Source: Nautilus pompilius
Lineage: Eukaryota; Mollusca; Cephalopoda; Nautilida; Nautilidae
DNA length: 64,000 nt
Direction of reading: 5' to 3'
NCBI GenBank assembly: GCA_018389105.1
Contig: JACATO010000970.1
Location: 253,001-317,000 of the forward strand
Under the pieces are notes generated by a model that saw only the letters and a list, made by a program, of their open reading frames with translations, was not told where the DNA came from and searched no databases. A program made the position numbers and the translations under genes. Shown here in pieces: positions 1 to 10,500 of the stretch; the stretch's first letter is position 1, and every line of letters begins with the position of its first letter.

Positions 1-1532
1 TTTCTAAATTTCTTTTCCACAATAGTAGTTTTCTTGTGAATGCATTCACTGGTTGTTCTGGAAGGGACCTTGCACTGACCTATTCAAATGGTTGAGCTTT
101 CAAAAATATCTACCAAATATGCAAACTTCTGATTTAAATATTCATCATGAAACAAATTATCACTTATTATTGTCATTGAGATGCTTATTTCATTTCTCAG
201 TCCAAGCACTCTCCTAAGTACAGTTAACGTCTAACTTAACGGATTAATCCGAGTGTTAAGTGAAATATAATTTCCAATAAGATTACATGTAAACAGGTAG
301 TGATGAATGCCAGTGGAAGAAAGAAAGAAATGAACAATAATAATTATCATAAGCTCTAGGGGTCCATGCATGACACAGCATTAAGGGTTTAGGTTTTAAG
401 TCTCCTTGTGCATTGCCTCCTAACAGAAGAGTGCATCAATCATCTACAGCTCTAAAACTGGGGACATTTTGTCTTGGGAAACAATAGTTGTTTGGCATCT
501 TCCAATATAATCCTGTTTCACCTACACTTACCATCTGCTTAGGGTTGTAACCAGTATCAGCTATAATTTGTATGAGTAAATTACAAACTTTCAGCTACAT
601 TATTATCAGCCATGGCTGCTTCTCCCATCACTTTTTTCTTGGGTTGTTTAAACCACTTCTTAAAACTGAAAAACCATCCATGAATTGTGTGGAAAGCTTT
701 ACATCACTTTCACTTTCTTCAAAGACTCACGCAAACTCAATGCTTTGCACTTTATAATATGTAGCCTTAATGGAACATTTTGCTTCATTTGGTGCTCAAT
801 CCAAGTAAAAAGCCTTCACTGATGTAGCATGCCAGACCACTTGTTTTTATTTTATCTGCGTTTGAACAGATAGTCCAACATGTTGCTTTGTTCAGCTCCA
901 CCACACATGAAATATCCATTAGTCTTCCACCTTTCTCAAATCTCTTGATGACATCTAATTTAACTTTCAAAGAATGACTTTTTAGTTTCATTTTCATTGC
1001 TGAAGCACTAAGATCCTGACTTTTACTTTTTGGGCCCTTTGTTATTTAAGGAATAAAAAACACAATCTGGTAAGTGATGGCTCACTAGCAATCGTGGAAG
1101 AATATAAAAAGTCCTCTTTGCAGACCACTTTGTCTTGTAGCAGGATCAAGTTATCATGAAACATCACCACCATGTAAAGTGAATTTGGGTTAAGCGAGAC
1201 TTTATTGTATTATTGCAGAGACAGCATGATTCAAAATAATAAAGCAAAGCAGTGTTCTGTCCCACATACTCAAACAACTTTGCAAAGAACTTAACTTTCA
1301 ATGATTATTAGTCTTCAGCTCCTCACCAATGCCTGAAGTCCTATATACTGTCCAAACAGTGACAAAACCTTACCAGTGGATAGCCCAATGCAGCTCCCAT
1401 TTTGTCTTTATCAAATAGAAATTTGTCAATAATAATGAACACTTCCAATGATGCAGCTCTTCCATCAATGGGTTTGCAAAACATATCCGCTTTAATTTCA
1501 TTTTCTGCAACATATTGTATACAAATAATCAA
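1..1532 (-). mobile_element. Decayed hAT transposon (ZBED5/SCAND3-like), interrupted
   Basis: Minus-strand reading gives broken stretches typical of ZBED5/SCAND3-type hAT transposases. Around 1500-1400 it reads NEIKADMFCKPIDG, then LFEYVGQNTALLYYF near 1270-1220. After a jump it continues from about 218 down to 1 with RVLGLRNEISIS, then QKFAYLVDIFE, then LNRSVQG. These fall in the family order: the FCKPL block, the tract before the WLSRG block, the LRDE block and the LADIFEHLN block. Several stops and frame shifts make it non-functional. The gap between the two parts is filled by the separate element at 221-1207. The hAT copy continues past the left edge and no terminal repeat is visible. Family assignment is from remembered protein patterns. 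Confidence 0.75.
221..1207 (-). mobile_element. Tigger/pogo-like element nested in the hAT relic
   Basis: A 987-bp insertion bounded by TA dinucleotides (219-220 and 1208-1209), as expected for Tc1/mariner/pogo elements. The ends are imperfect inverted repeats: the left begins CAGTTAACGTCTAACTTAAC and the right, read on the minus strand, begins CAATAAAGTCTCGCTTAAC. Positions 997-785 on the minus strand encode a degraded CENP-B/Tigger-type N-terminal helix-turn-helix, including SLKVKLDVIKRFEKG. The rest of the transposase is missing or unreadable. Removing this insert rejoins the two parts of the surrounding hAT relic in protein order, which supports both calls. Confidence 0.7.
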
Positions 1533-1755
1533 ATGAGTATCTCAAAACTATTAGGTCATTACAAAAGTTTTTTTCAGTTTTTATCTTGTTAATTTGGAGG
1601 TTCATTTTTTGCATGCTTGTGAAGGTGTATGTAGATAAGTTATATCTTGTTTTGTAGCATGTGCTTTGGTATATAATATGCAAAACCTACCTTTTTAAAA
1701 ATCAAAATGGATATTTGTTTCAGGATTTTGAGTGAAGCAGGGATAGAAAAGTTTT

Positions 1756-2322
1756 TCATGCTATTCTGCTTCACGAGTTCAAACCAGGCCACAAAGCGAG
1801 CAAGGCAACTTGTAACATTAAACAAGCATGGGGCGAGGACACAGCAAAGGAGCACACAGTACAATGATGATTTGTATAGTTTCAATCAGATGTGAACCTT
1901 GAAGATACAGAACATAGCAAACATCCTTCCAGCTGTGAAGATGAGCATCTGAAAGCCTCAGTTGAAGCTGATCCAAGAAAAACAGTGCAAAAAATTGCTG
2001 GAGAGAAAGCTTGAGAAGTGGGCGCCTCATGAGTTGAATGCATAAAATATCAATTGGAAAACTCCTGTTCGCGTGTCATAAAAACAAAAACGATCTATTT
2101 CTTGATAGAATCAATGAGATGAAAAATGGATAATTTACCATAATCAAAAACAATCGGCATACTGGATTGGCAGAGACAAGGTGCCTAACCACATTCCAAA
2201 ACTCAGCCTCCACCCAAAGTCAGTCACTGTATGGTGTCATCTACTATAATTTCTTGCAACCTGGTGAAACCATCATGGATGAAAGGTACTGTCTTGATGG
2301 GATGAAGTAGTCTTTACCTTCA
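1756..2322 (+). mobile_element. Decayed mariner transposase (SETMAR-like relic)
   Basis: Plus-strand fragments follow a mariner transposase from the N-terminal helix-turn-helix into the catalytic domain. They include EFKPGHKASKATCNIKQAWG, VNLEDTEHSKHPSS, VEADPRKTVQKIAGE, EKWAPHELNA, EKWIIYHNQKQSAYWIG and LQPGETIMDERYC. The first three share one frame but contain stops, and the later parts need several frame shifts. It is therefore an inactive relic. No terminal repeats were found. It sits in the probable second intron of the eL20 gene. Family assignment comes from the recognisable mariner block order. Confidence 0.8.
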
Positions 2323-2384
2323 GCACTTGATATCACATGCATGTGAATTTAATCTTTTCTTTGTTAAGAGAAGAGTCCACTTAC

Positions 2385-3822
2385 CTGATGGCAGCACACA
2401 ATTTGTCCCTTGCTTTTCTTCAACTTCTTCAACTGTCTTCCAAAGTACCAAAACCTTGCCTTTGCACTACATTTATCAGGAGCAAAGATACGCATCTGAT
2501 AGAGTGGTGGTGATTCCGTCTTCTTATCAGGATAATGCCTACCAATTATTTTGTATTCGTGAAGCTGAAATAATAATTTTAAAACTTTTTTTTTTTTCCT
2601 TTTTACCATGATAGGATATTAAAAAAAGGAAAGAAAATGGAAATAGATATTTTCAAAAGTTCCACCCCAAATATTCCTTGTTAGAGATTGTACCGATTAC
2701 AATTAGCAGTATTAAAACAATAGTTCTAAGCGATTTATAAAGGCATTTGCATGTTCCCAGGGTTAAGGTTGACCGTAAATCAAAGACAATGTAGATCCAA
2801 ACTAGCAGAACGACAGTTCAACCCTCAAATAGTACATCACGTGAAGTTTGAATTACATTTAGTATCTTGCGGCATAAGAATTCTTTCCATATTTTTGCCT
2901 CCACCTCATAGTTCAAGTAAGACTCTTTCCTTCCATCTTCCACTTAGATGTTTGCTTTGCATCTTAACACAGCTGTACATCATGGATACTGCGGCAGACA
3001 TTCAGAGAGAGCGCTTTTCACCTATAGCCAATGTCTTGTTACCTATATAAGCGATGTTGTCACGACAGCAGCTTCGGTCTTTGTCGAAAGCTACACTGCT
3101 AGTTGTCTTAAAAACTAACAAAACCTTCATCTGTACATCCTCTGTAGTCAGTCAGGCCCATCCTCAATAGGACTTCACTCCGCCGGCTACTATTCTTAAG
3201 GTTCCTTCCTATCCCTTTACCTGTACACACACACACACACACACACACAGGTGTACGAAAGCAGGTAAAAAATATATATACACATCGCCCGCCCTCAAAT
3301 TCTTTTTTTTAGATATTAGCATCATGTACTATCACTCGAAATTTGGAAAAATTGGGGAGCTGAAAGGTTCACAGGTGATCTTAATTTCTACGTCGGGCCC
3401 AGAGCTAAGACTTAGGAGGTTTAAGTCGAGTCGTCAACAGCCTCCATCCAACAGGTTTGAAATAAAGCAGATGATAGAAAACCCCCAGAAATGTGGGTTC
3501 ATTACAGGGCGATTTTCGAAATCGCGAGTTAATACGGTCGCCAGGGGACAATGGTTCGTCCCCCTCCCCCCACCCAGCCCGAGTCTACTACCTCTTACAC
3601 GTGCGAACCGGCCGCCATGTTCTCGGCCACCGGCGTCCGAGGCAAGAGCCGACTAAACTCGAAACGCTTCCTCCCGGCAACTCGTCGGCTGCAGAACATC
3701 GGCTTCCTAAGCCAGCGCAAACGTTCCTCCATCAAGTAAAACGCTTCACAGTCAGTTCCACTTGATATAAGAACCGCAAGAGAGAGAGAGAGAGAGAGAC
3801 GTACATTGCCGCGAGCCCTCAT
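2385..3822 (-). CDS. RPL18A: Ribosomal protein eL20 (RPL18A), 5' exons only
   Basis: eL20 is a component of the cytosolic 60S ribosomal subunit. Exon 1 (3822-3805) encodes MRARGN and ends at a gtacgt donor. Exon 2 (2564-2385) is 60 codons, flanked by a ttattatttcag acceptor and a gtaagt donor. It reads LHEYKIIGR, then [20 protein letters not shown] and [13 protein letters not shown], a near-perfect match to the conserved eL20 N-terminal domain. A very short first exon and this second-exon boundary are also what I recall for vertebrate RPL18A. The exon(s) for the C-terminal half are not in the window, so intron 2 is at least 2.38 kb and filled with transposon relics. Intron 1 (2565-3804) holds AC and AG microsatellites. 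A 5'TOP-like tract lies just upstream of the start. Intact frame and splice sites argue against a processed pseudogene. Confidence 0.9.
3225..3249. repeat. (AC)n microsatellite
   Basis: An uninterrupted AC dinucleotide run in intron 1 of the eL20 gene. No other feature is seen between it and the CpG-rich segment starting near 3400. Confidence 0.95.
3617..3739 (+). CDS. Possible 40-codon basic small ORF (hypothetical)
   Basis: A plus-strand ORF inside intron 1 of the eL20 gene, antisense to it, within the CpG-rich island. Its ATG has an optimal Kozak context (GCCGCCATGT). The peptide starts [13 protein letters not shown], ends QRKRSSIK and is rich in Lys, Arg and Ser. The stop overlaps a possible splice donor (CAA|gtaaaa), so it could instead be a first coding exon. 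The ATG also lies in a YY1-like motif on the other strand, so the context may be regulatory. No homologue is recognised. It could be chance in a GC-rich stretch. Confidence 0.2.
   Translation: MFSATGVRGKSRLNSKRFLPATRRLQNIGFLSQRKRSSIK
3779..3799. repeat. (AG)n microsatellite beside the eL20 exon 1 donor
   Basis: An AG run starting a few bases inside intron 1 of the eL20 gene. On the transcribed strand it is a CT-rich tract directly after the donor site. Confidence 0.95.
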
Positions 3823-4543
3823 CCTGGCAATCCGACCCGGGGAAAGAGGTCAGGGTCACGTGGGACTCACGAGAGAGAGAGTCACGCACCCACTCCCGAT
3901 AAACAATAATAACGAAAGAAAAAAAAAACTTTTAGGTACGAATTTTTTTTTTTCAATCAATAAAAAAAAAACCTCGCATCGAGATCCTTATTAAAAAAAT
4001 ATTTCGATATTTCATTGTCCTCGTACGATCACGTGAGCTTTCCCCCCCTCCTCCTTCCGCCGCCCCCCCAACTTCCGGTACTTGGTGATTGCGTGAGATG
4101 GTATGTGGTGTCATGGCTAAGTTTCCTGGTCCCGCGCCGTCCTCTTGCGCTTGACACCGGCGTTCGTACGCGCACGTGGGAAAATAGAAAGGAAAAAGGG
4201 GGAGGTTAGGGTTAGATGGAAGCGAGCCAGGTGGACTGCGAGGAGGATTCCCCGGTGATGGGCTCGGGTGTCCGAGGGAGGTGAGCCAGCCACGTGTCTA
4301 CTTCTTCTTCTTCGGGCGACCGACCGACCGACGAGAGTTGTGTGGCGGACGAACAATGCTGCTGCTGCTGCTGTCCCCCGCTCGGCCGCCGCGTGTAGGT
4401 CGTTCTAAATAACCCCCGGGTTTCAGACTCTAGCCGTGTCCAGTTGGTGACTGGCTGCCCAAGTCACGACGACCCGTACCGTGGGTGGGGGCCCCCCCGA
4501 ACCCTTCTCTCCCACCTCACAGATGGTCACAGCACCCCTCGGG
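3823..4543. promoter_or_regulatory. Divergent promoter between RPL18A and XPOT
   Basis: A 721-bp CpG-rich interval separating two head-to-head start codons. It contains four perfect CACGTG E-boxes at 3857-3862, 4030-4035 (inside TCACGTGA), 4173-4178 and 4291-4296. A further copy at 3598-3603 lies in the eL20 intron. CACGTG is the site for Myc/Max, USF and MiT/TFE bHLH factors. Near XPOT there is a CTG run and a short upstream ORF (4356-4412). A polypyrimidine-CAG at 4507-4522 could be a 5'UTR splice acceptor. No clear TATA box was seen. Transcription starts are inferred, not shown. Confidence 0.7.
3839..3849 (-). promoter_or_regulatory. 5'TOP-like start tract of RPL18A
   Basis: On the minus strand this reads CCTCTTTCCCC, a C followed by a pyrimidine tract, 17-27 bases before the eL20 ATG. 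Ribosomal protein mRNAs usually start at such terminal oligopyrimidine tracts and have short leaders, so this is the likely transcription start. The E-box at 3857-3862 would lie just upstream. Confidence 0.55.
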
Positions 4544-7500
4544 ATGGATAGCCAGGCTCTCTCGGTTCTGGATCAGCTGAGCTTCGACTCTGATCCAAGG
4601 ACGCAAGAAAAAGTAAGTTCACTTTCTCTAAAGACCGCCCTGATGACTCCTGTTGTTCGTCATCGCCCGGATTGATTCCCCTATAAATGAGCAGTTCGGG
4701 GGGGGGGGATGCTCTGAGGAACACTATAATGGGTGAAATCTGGACCCCTTATTAGCAGGTTTTTTTAATTAATGTGAATAAACCTAATGTTGAAACGGTT
4801 ACATTTTTTAAAGACAGCACGAATCCTACAGCTTGTGAACTGTTTATATATTATATATATAAACAATGTATGAGGAACACTATAATGGGTGAAATCCGGA
4901 CCCCTTATTAGCAGGTTTTTTTAATTAATGTGAATAAACCTAATGTTGAAACGGTTACATTTTTTAAAGACAGCACGAATCCTACAGCTTGTGAACTGTT
5001 TATATATATTATATATATAAACAATGTATGAGGAACACTATAATGGGTGAAATCTGGACCCCTTATTAGCAGGTTTTTTTAATTAATGTGAATAACCTAA
5101 TGTTGAAACGGTTACATTTTTTAAAGACAGCACGAATCCTACAGCTTGTGAACTGTTTATATATTATATATATAAACAATGTATGAGGACACTATAATGG
5201 GTGAAATCCGGACCCCTTATTAGCAGGTTTTTTTAATTAATGTGAATAAACCTAATGTTGAAACGGTTACATTTTTTAAAGACAGCACGAATCCTACAGC
5301 TTGTGAACTGTTTATATATATTATATATATAAACAATGTATGAGGAACACTATAATGGGTGAAATCTGGACCCCTTATTAGCAGGTTTTTTTAATTAATG
5401 TGAATAAACCTAATGTTGAAACGGTTACATTTTTTAAAGACAGCACGAATCCTACGGCTTGTGAACTGTTTATATATTATATATATAAACAATGTATGAG
5501 GAACACTATAATGGGTGAAATCCGGACCCCTTATTAGCAGGTTTTTTTAATTAATGTGAATAAACCTAATGTTGAAACGGTTACATTTTTTAAAGACAGC
5601 ACGAATCCTACGGCTTGTGAACTGTTTATATATTATATATATATATATATATAAACAATGTACATGCGTCGTAACTCTTTTAAGCTGCAGAGTTTTGCAA
5701 GCAATTATGTCGCCACTTCGAAGTGAGAGTAGCTGAAGTTAATAGATTTTTAGTACCACTGTATGGTAGTTCGGGTTAACGTTAACCCTAGGAGTCTGTC
5801 GGCTGTTGTTTTGTTTTTTGTTTTTTTTAATTTGTACACCCATTCTTCTGTGCCTGTCTCAGGAAGACGTTTATCAATCAGGGTCTGCAGAATTTGGTAT
5901 GCCAACAGGAGAGGGGGGCCTTCCTCACGTTCTGATTTCAAATGCTATAAAAACCAGTCCAAAATGCCAAGAAAAGAGTTTGCTTGGAGGGAAGAAGAAA
6001 AAGATTTCTGTATTTTGGTTTGGACTTTGTAGCAAGCTAAATTTTGCTTTAAAGAAACTTAAGTTACATGTTTTTGAAACTTTAAAACTGGTCGCTCCTG
6101 AGTGAAAATGCTACCCCTCTATGGTAGTGTATAATCTTGAAAAACCCACCCTCACCTGCCAGAGAACGGGTCTCTCTAATCATCCTCTACTACTGTTTAT
6201 GGTTTTTTGAGGTCTCAAACCCTTGTATACTATAATATGCAGCTTTGTTAGCATGTATGATCCTTCCAGGCAATTTAAAAGATTCTTAGATAAATGAAGT
6301 TTTCTGTTGATAATTCATAAATTTGATAGTAAAATGATACACTATAATTTTAAAAATTCTTCATGATTAAGTAATTGCTAAGGAACAACTCAGCTCTCGA
6401 GATGCAAAGTCTATTAAGTTAATGGCTTTCTTTGCCAGCATTTTTGTCTACAGGCCAAGAAATATTTGGGTTGGACTGTGTTCTCTACAATTTGCAAAAA
6501 TATTTTTTCTGTTTGATTATCATAATGCAAAGCATTGAGAAATTGGACATCTTATTAATGATCCTTCAGTTTGATGGAGATTTTAACTTATATTGAAAAC
6601 AAAAAGTAAACAACAGCATTGGTTGAGTAAGAAAATCTATCTTTACACCTTTAACCACCATCTGGAGTGTATTTACCTAGGCTGCTCAACTAGTTTGGAA
6701 GAATTTAATGTTTTTTTTTTTCGTTTAAAATTGAAATATGACTTTTTTCTTTTCAAACAGCTTTTAGAGTATTTTGAGATGCTGAAAATGACTGATGAAG
6801 GCTGGAAACTCAGTGTGACTGCTTTTACCAGTGGCAAGTACAACAGGTATATTAGGCTAGGGAAAGTTTGAAATTGATGTTGAAGTCAACATTCTGAATG
6901 TCTTCATGGTTCTGAACCATTTTGTTGCATTTATTTCATTTGTCTTTATACTGGCCATAATATAAATTTTTAAAATTGCTGATTTTGAAAAGTTCAAGGG
7001 TTATGTGGCATGAACTTACATAGTGCTATCTTCCTAACTGTTTCTACAATAAACATGGATGTGGTAAATAGTGTACAGTTACTAAACACATTGCAACTTA
7101 GTTATCAATATTTTATTAGTTCTCTTTGTTCTTTCTGTCTTTGTCTCTATCTCTCTCTCTCTGTACACGTGCTAGAATGAAATGTTTTTTTTTTCTTCTA
7201 AAAGAGGGAGATAAGTTATTCAGATATAGAAGGTTTAATTCTGTGAATTAGTTTTCTGATACATTACCTGAATTAATGCAACATGTATTAAAATTACTTC
7301 TAGCTCTCCAGACTCAGACCCAGGATATTGTTCATTTGTACTGTGCAGTTATTGCTTTGTTGGGCACAGTATGAACGTGAGTAGACGGTGTAAAAGTCAA
7401 AATGCAAACTAAGTTATTTTCATGTAGCCATAGCTGGAATGTTAATGCATGGTTCTGGCAGCTATCATCGAACAGTCTTCTCTGTAATTTTTGCTAGCAT

Positions 7501-10500
7501 ATTGACATTTCTTGGAGTTCTACAAGAGATGAAGAAGCTTGTACTTGTACCATAGTAGCTTAATGCTTTGTCTGTCTGTCTATTACTATATATGTATATT
7601 ATTTTTTTTTTTTAGTGACAATGCCAGGTATTTTTTTCTTCAAGTGCTCGAAGCCTATTTAAAGTCAAGGTATGTACTCCATCCTATTGACTAAGGTATG
7701 ATTAATCCAGCAACATTAATCATGCCATTAATTATACATTAATTCAGTAGCATTTGTTCAACATACATTTAACTGCTTTCTACAAACAGCTCTATTTCAT
7801 GTCTGCATGCATTCTGCATGAAATAACGATGCCTTGCATGTTCTAGGAATTCTAGCCACAATACATGTGAGTTCAGTAACCCTGACATCAACTACGAGCT
7901 TGGAAAATGGCTATGGCATTCCAAAATGTAGTCCCATGTTTCACATTGGTTCAAAGTACGTTGCTTGGTTGTCGGACTCTCTGGTCTGAAAGCTTATATG
8001 CAGTGTTTTGTGCAAGGTAGCAGGAATTTGAGTGAAATTATGCACAATACACTTTGAACAAGGCATCTTATGTTCATAACCAGTGTACCAAGTGTGATGC
8101 CCCTGTTGTTTAAATATCTGCTGCTTAATATTAGATTTTAAAAATGCTAATCACTGGAACCAGCAGCGTTTTAGTAGAAAAGAGGCTGAATTATTTTTAG
8201 AACCATTGTCTAGTGGTAGACTGCTGGGCACTGACACAGTTTAGGGGTATTCCTCTGGATAACTCTCTGACCTTGCACCTTGATCATCACTTAACAGCCC
8301 CAAACCATAGGTCAGACTGATATTCCACACTTCTATCCAGCTGGCTGCTGTGAGATGTTCCTAGACCTTGAAAGTCAGGACAGGATTTGCCGGTAACCCA
8401 TTACTTGGTGCATATGCAGATGGAAGTTCTAGAGAAAATTGCAGGCTACCTTTTTAATTATCTTGTGCTTAATAATAACAATAATCTGATATCAAGGAAT
8501 AACATCTCTTCTTTAATAAATAATTCTTAAATCATAAGTGTTTTTTTAATCTCTGGAAACTCACCTTTTTAACTGGTGGATCCCAATTGTTCCTGAATTT
8601 CAATCTTGCATTTTATTTATATTTAATATTTAAAAAGCATGTAATCTTTAAGAATTTGTTGCAGAATGGGAACAAACCGGGAATGTACAAAAGTATTTGC
8701 GTGTGTGCATGCAATCATGATGAGTTGAAAGAATGAACCCTAAAAATTGCAAGAAATTTCACTTTAAAGATGCAGTAATGTTGATTGATTTTGGCCTATA
8801 ATTTTTTCTCTCTCATTTTAAGGTATGTCAGAGCTAGCACGGAGGACCATGAGCAGGTTAGGTCATTCTTGCTCACCTGTTTGCAGATGCAGGTAAGTGA
8901 GTTGTAGTTGTCAAAGTTATCACATTCTTATTTTTATTTTAGAGAAAGTGTAGTGTGTGGATGTAGTGGCTCATTTAGAACAGAATCCAAGATAATTAAA
9001 ATAGATGGTGGGATTTTGCAGGAATTGTTCTAATTTCTCTTAATAACTGGCATTAACTCACTGGAGACATTAGGGTCGATCTATTGGCCCAAAGCTAGTA
9101 AGCAAAAAAAGATGACAGCTGATCCATAGGTCCCATAAAAGAACCTTGCTGAATGTATTTTTTTTTGTAAATAGTGTGGATCAATCAGCAGTGGCCTTTC
9201 AATAAAGCAACATCCTGGTAAATTAATGGTAGCAGTCAATTTATTCGTCTTTCTAGCTAAAAAACTTCCAAAAGTGTCTATTCCAAAGGGTTAAAACCCA
9301 AGTATATTTTAATTTTTAATTTCCTGTCTTATCTCAATTTATCTCACTTGGTTTAGTCTAGATAACTGAAAACTATGGCATGCAGGTATCACCCATTTTG
9401 TTGGTGTTCTTACAGAGTGCTGTCCCAACCAAAGATAAGAACTTTTTGAAAAACAAGATTGCTCAGCTGTTTTCACTGGTCTTTGTTGTTGACTTCCCTC
9501 ATCGGTGGCCAAGCTTCTTTATGGACATCCTGAATAGCACATCCTTGGGGCCGCTTGCCGTGGAGATGTTTCTCAGGGTTCTCAAGGCCATTGACAGTGA
9601 AGTCGTGGACAGGGAAATAGTGCACACTAATGCTGTGAGTTCAGAGCCAGCCCGCTTTAGGCTTTTTTTCTCCATTCTTCCAGGAAGGCAAATGTCTGAA
9701 ATTCAAGATAGTTTTGCATCATTCCCATTTAATGAAATAAGTAATGTGATTTTAAACTCTGCCAGCAGAGGATCAAGAAACATGAGATGAAGGGGGGGAT
9801 CTGAAATCAGCTAACATGGCTACTTTTACATAACTCAACATAGTAAGGGAATTAACTTTGCCAAGGGAAGACTGAAATGATGGCAGTTGTTCTGTATTGA
9901 AAATGTATTAGTTTTGTTTTTGTTATTTGTAAAATATAAACTTGGCCACAGAGGAAATTAAATAATGATAATTGTGGTATACTTAAGTTCTAATTTTTTC
10001 TAAACAGATTTATTTTTCCTGCCATGTTTGTTTTGCTTAGATTTTATCAAATGAACGTTTTTACATCAGAAGCTGTTTGTATTCAAAGTCTGTATGCACC
10101 TCTTTTGTAAACTATAAAGGTAGTTCTTCAAAAATGGGCATCTTTCTTGGTGGTTGGATAATCGATAATTTTTTTTAGCATTATGCGTGATCAGAGCTGA
10201 AATAGATATCTCGATTGGAAATAGTAAATTATAAATGTTTGAGTTGCTTTAATGCTTGTTCTGAATATTGGCTCAATTTCTTATTTGGGGGACATTGTGG
10301 TGGCCAGGTGTTTACCCGAAGTAATGCTCCTGTTAAAAAAAGAAACTGGATAAAACCAAAAACTCTTGTAGATGTGATGGTGGGGGGGAATGTGAGAATT
10401 TGGGGCTAGGATTGGGAGCTTTCACAGGGGAAATAATTCTTCACCACCACATCAAAGGGTGGAATTGTTTACTTTATCGGCTGAAGCACCGCTTGTAAAC

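Noticed and set aside
3510..3542. Hairpin GGCGA...TCGCC around CGATTTTCGAAATCG
   Set aside because: Short imperfect palindrome in a CpG-rich stretch; nothing links it to a defined element.
2565..3804. Intronic C/D-box snoRNA in RPL18A intron 1
   Set aside because: No TGATGA and CTGA box pair in sense orientation was found.
9380..9790. Single 136-codon ORF as a separate gene
   Set aside because: Positions 9416-9634 are XPOT exon 5; the remainder is read-through into the flanking introns.
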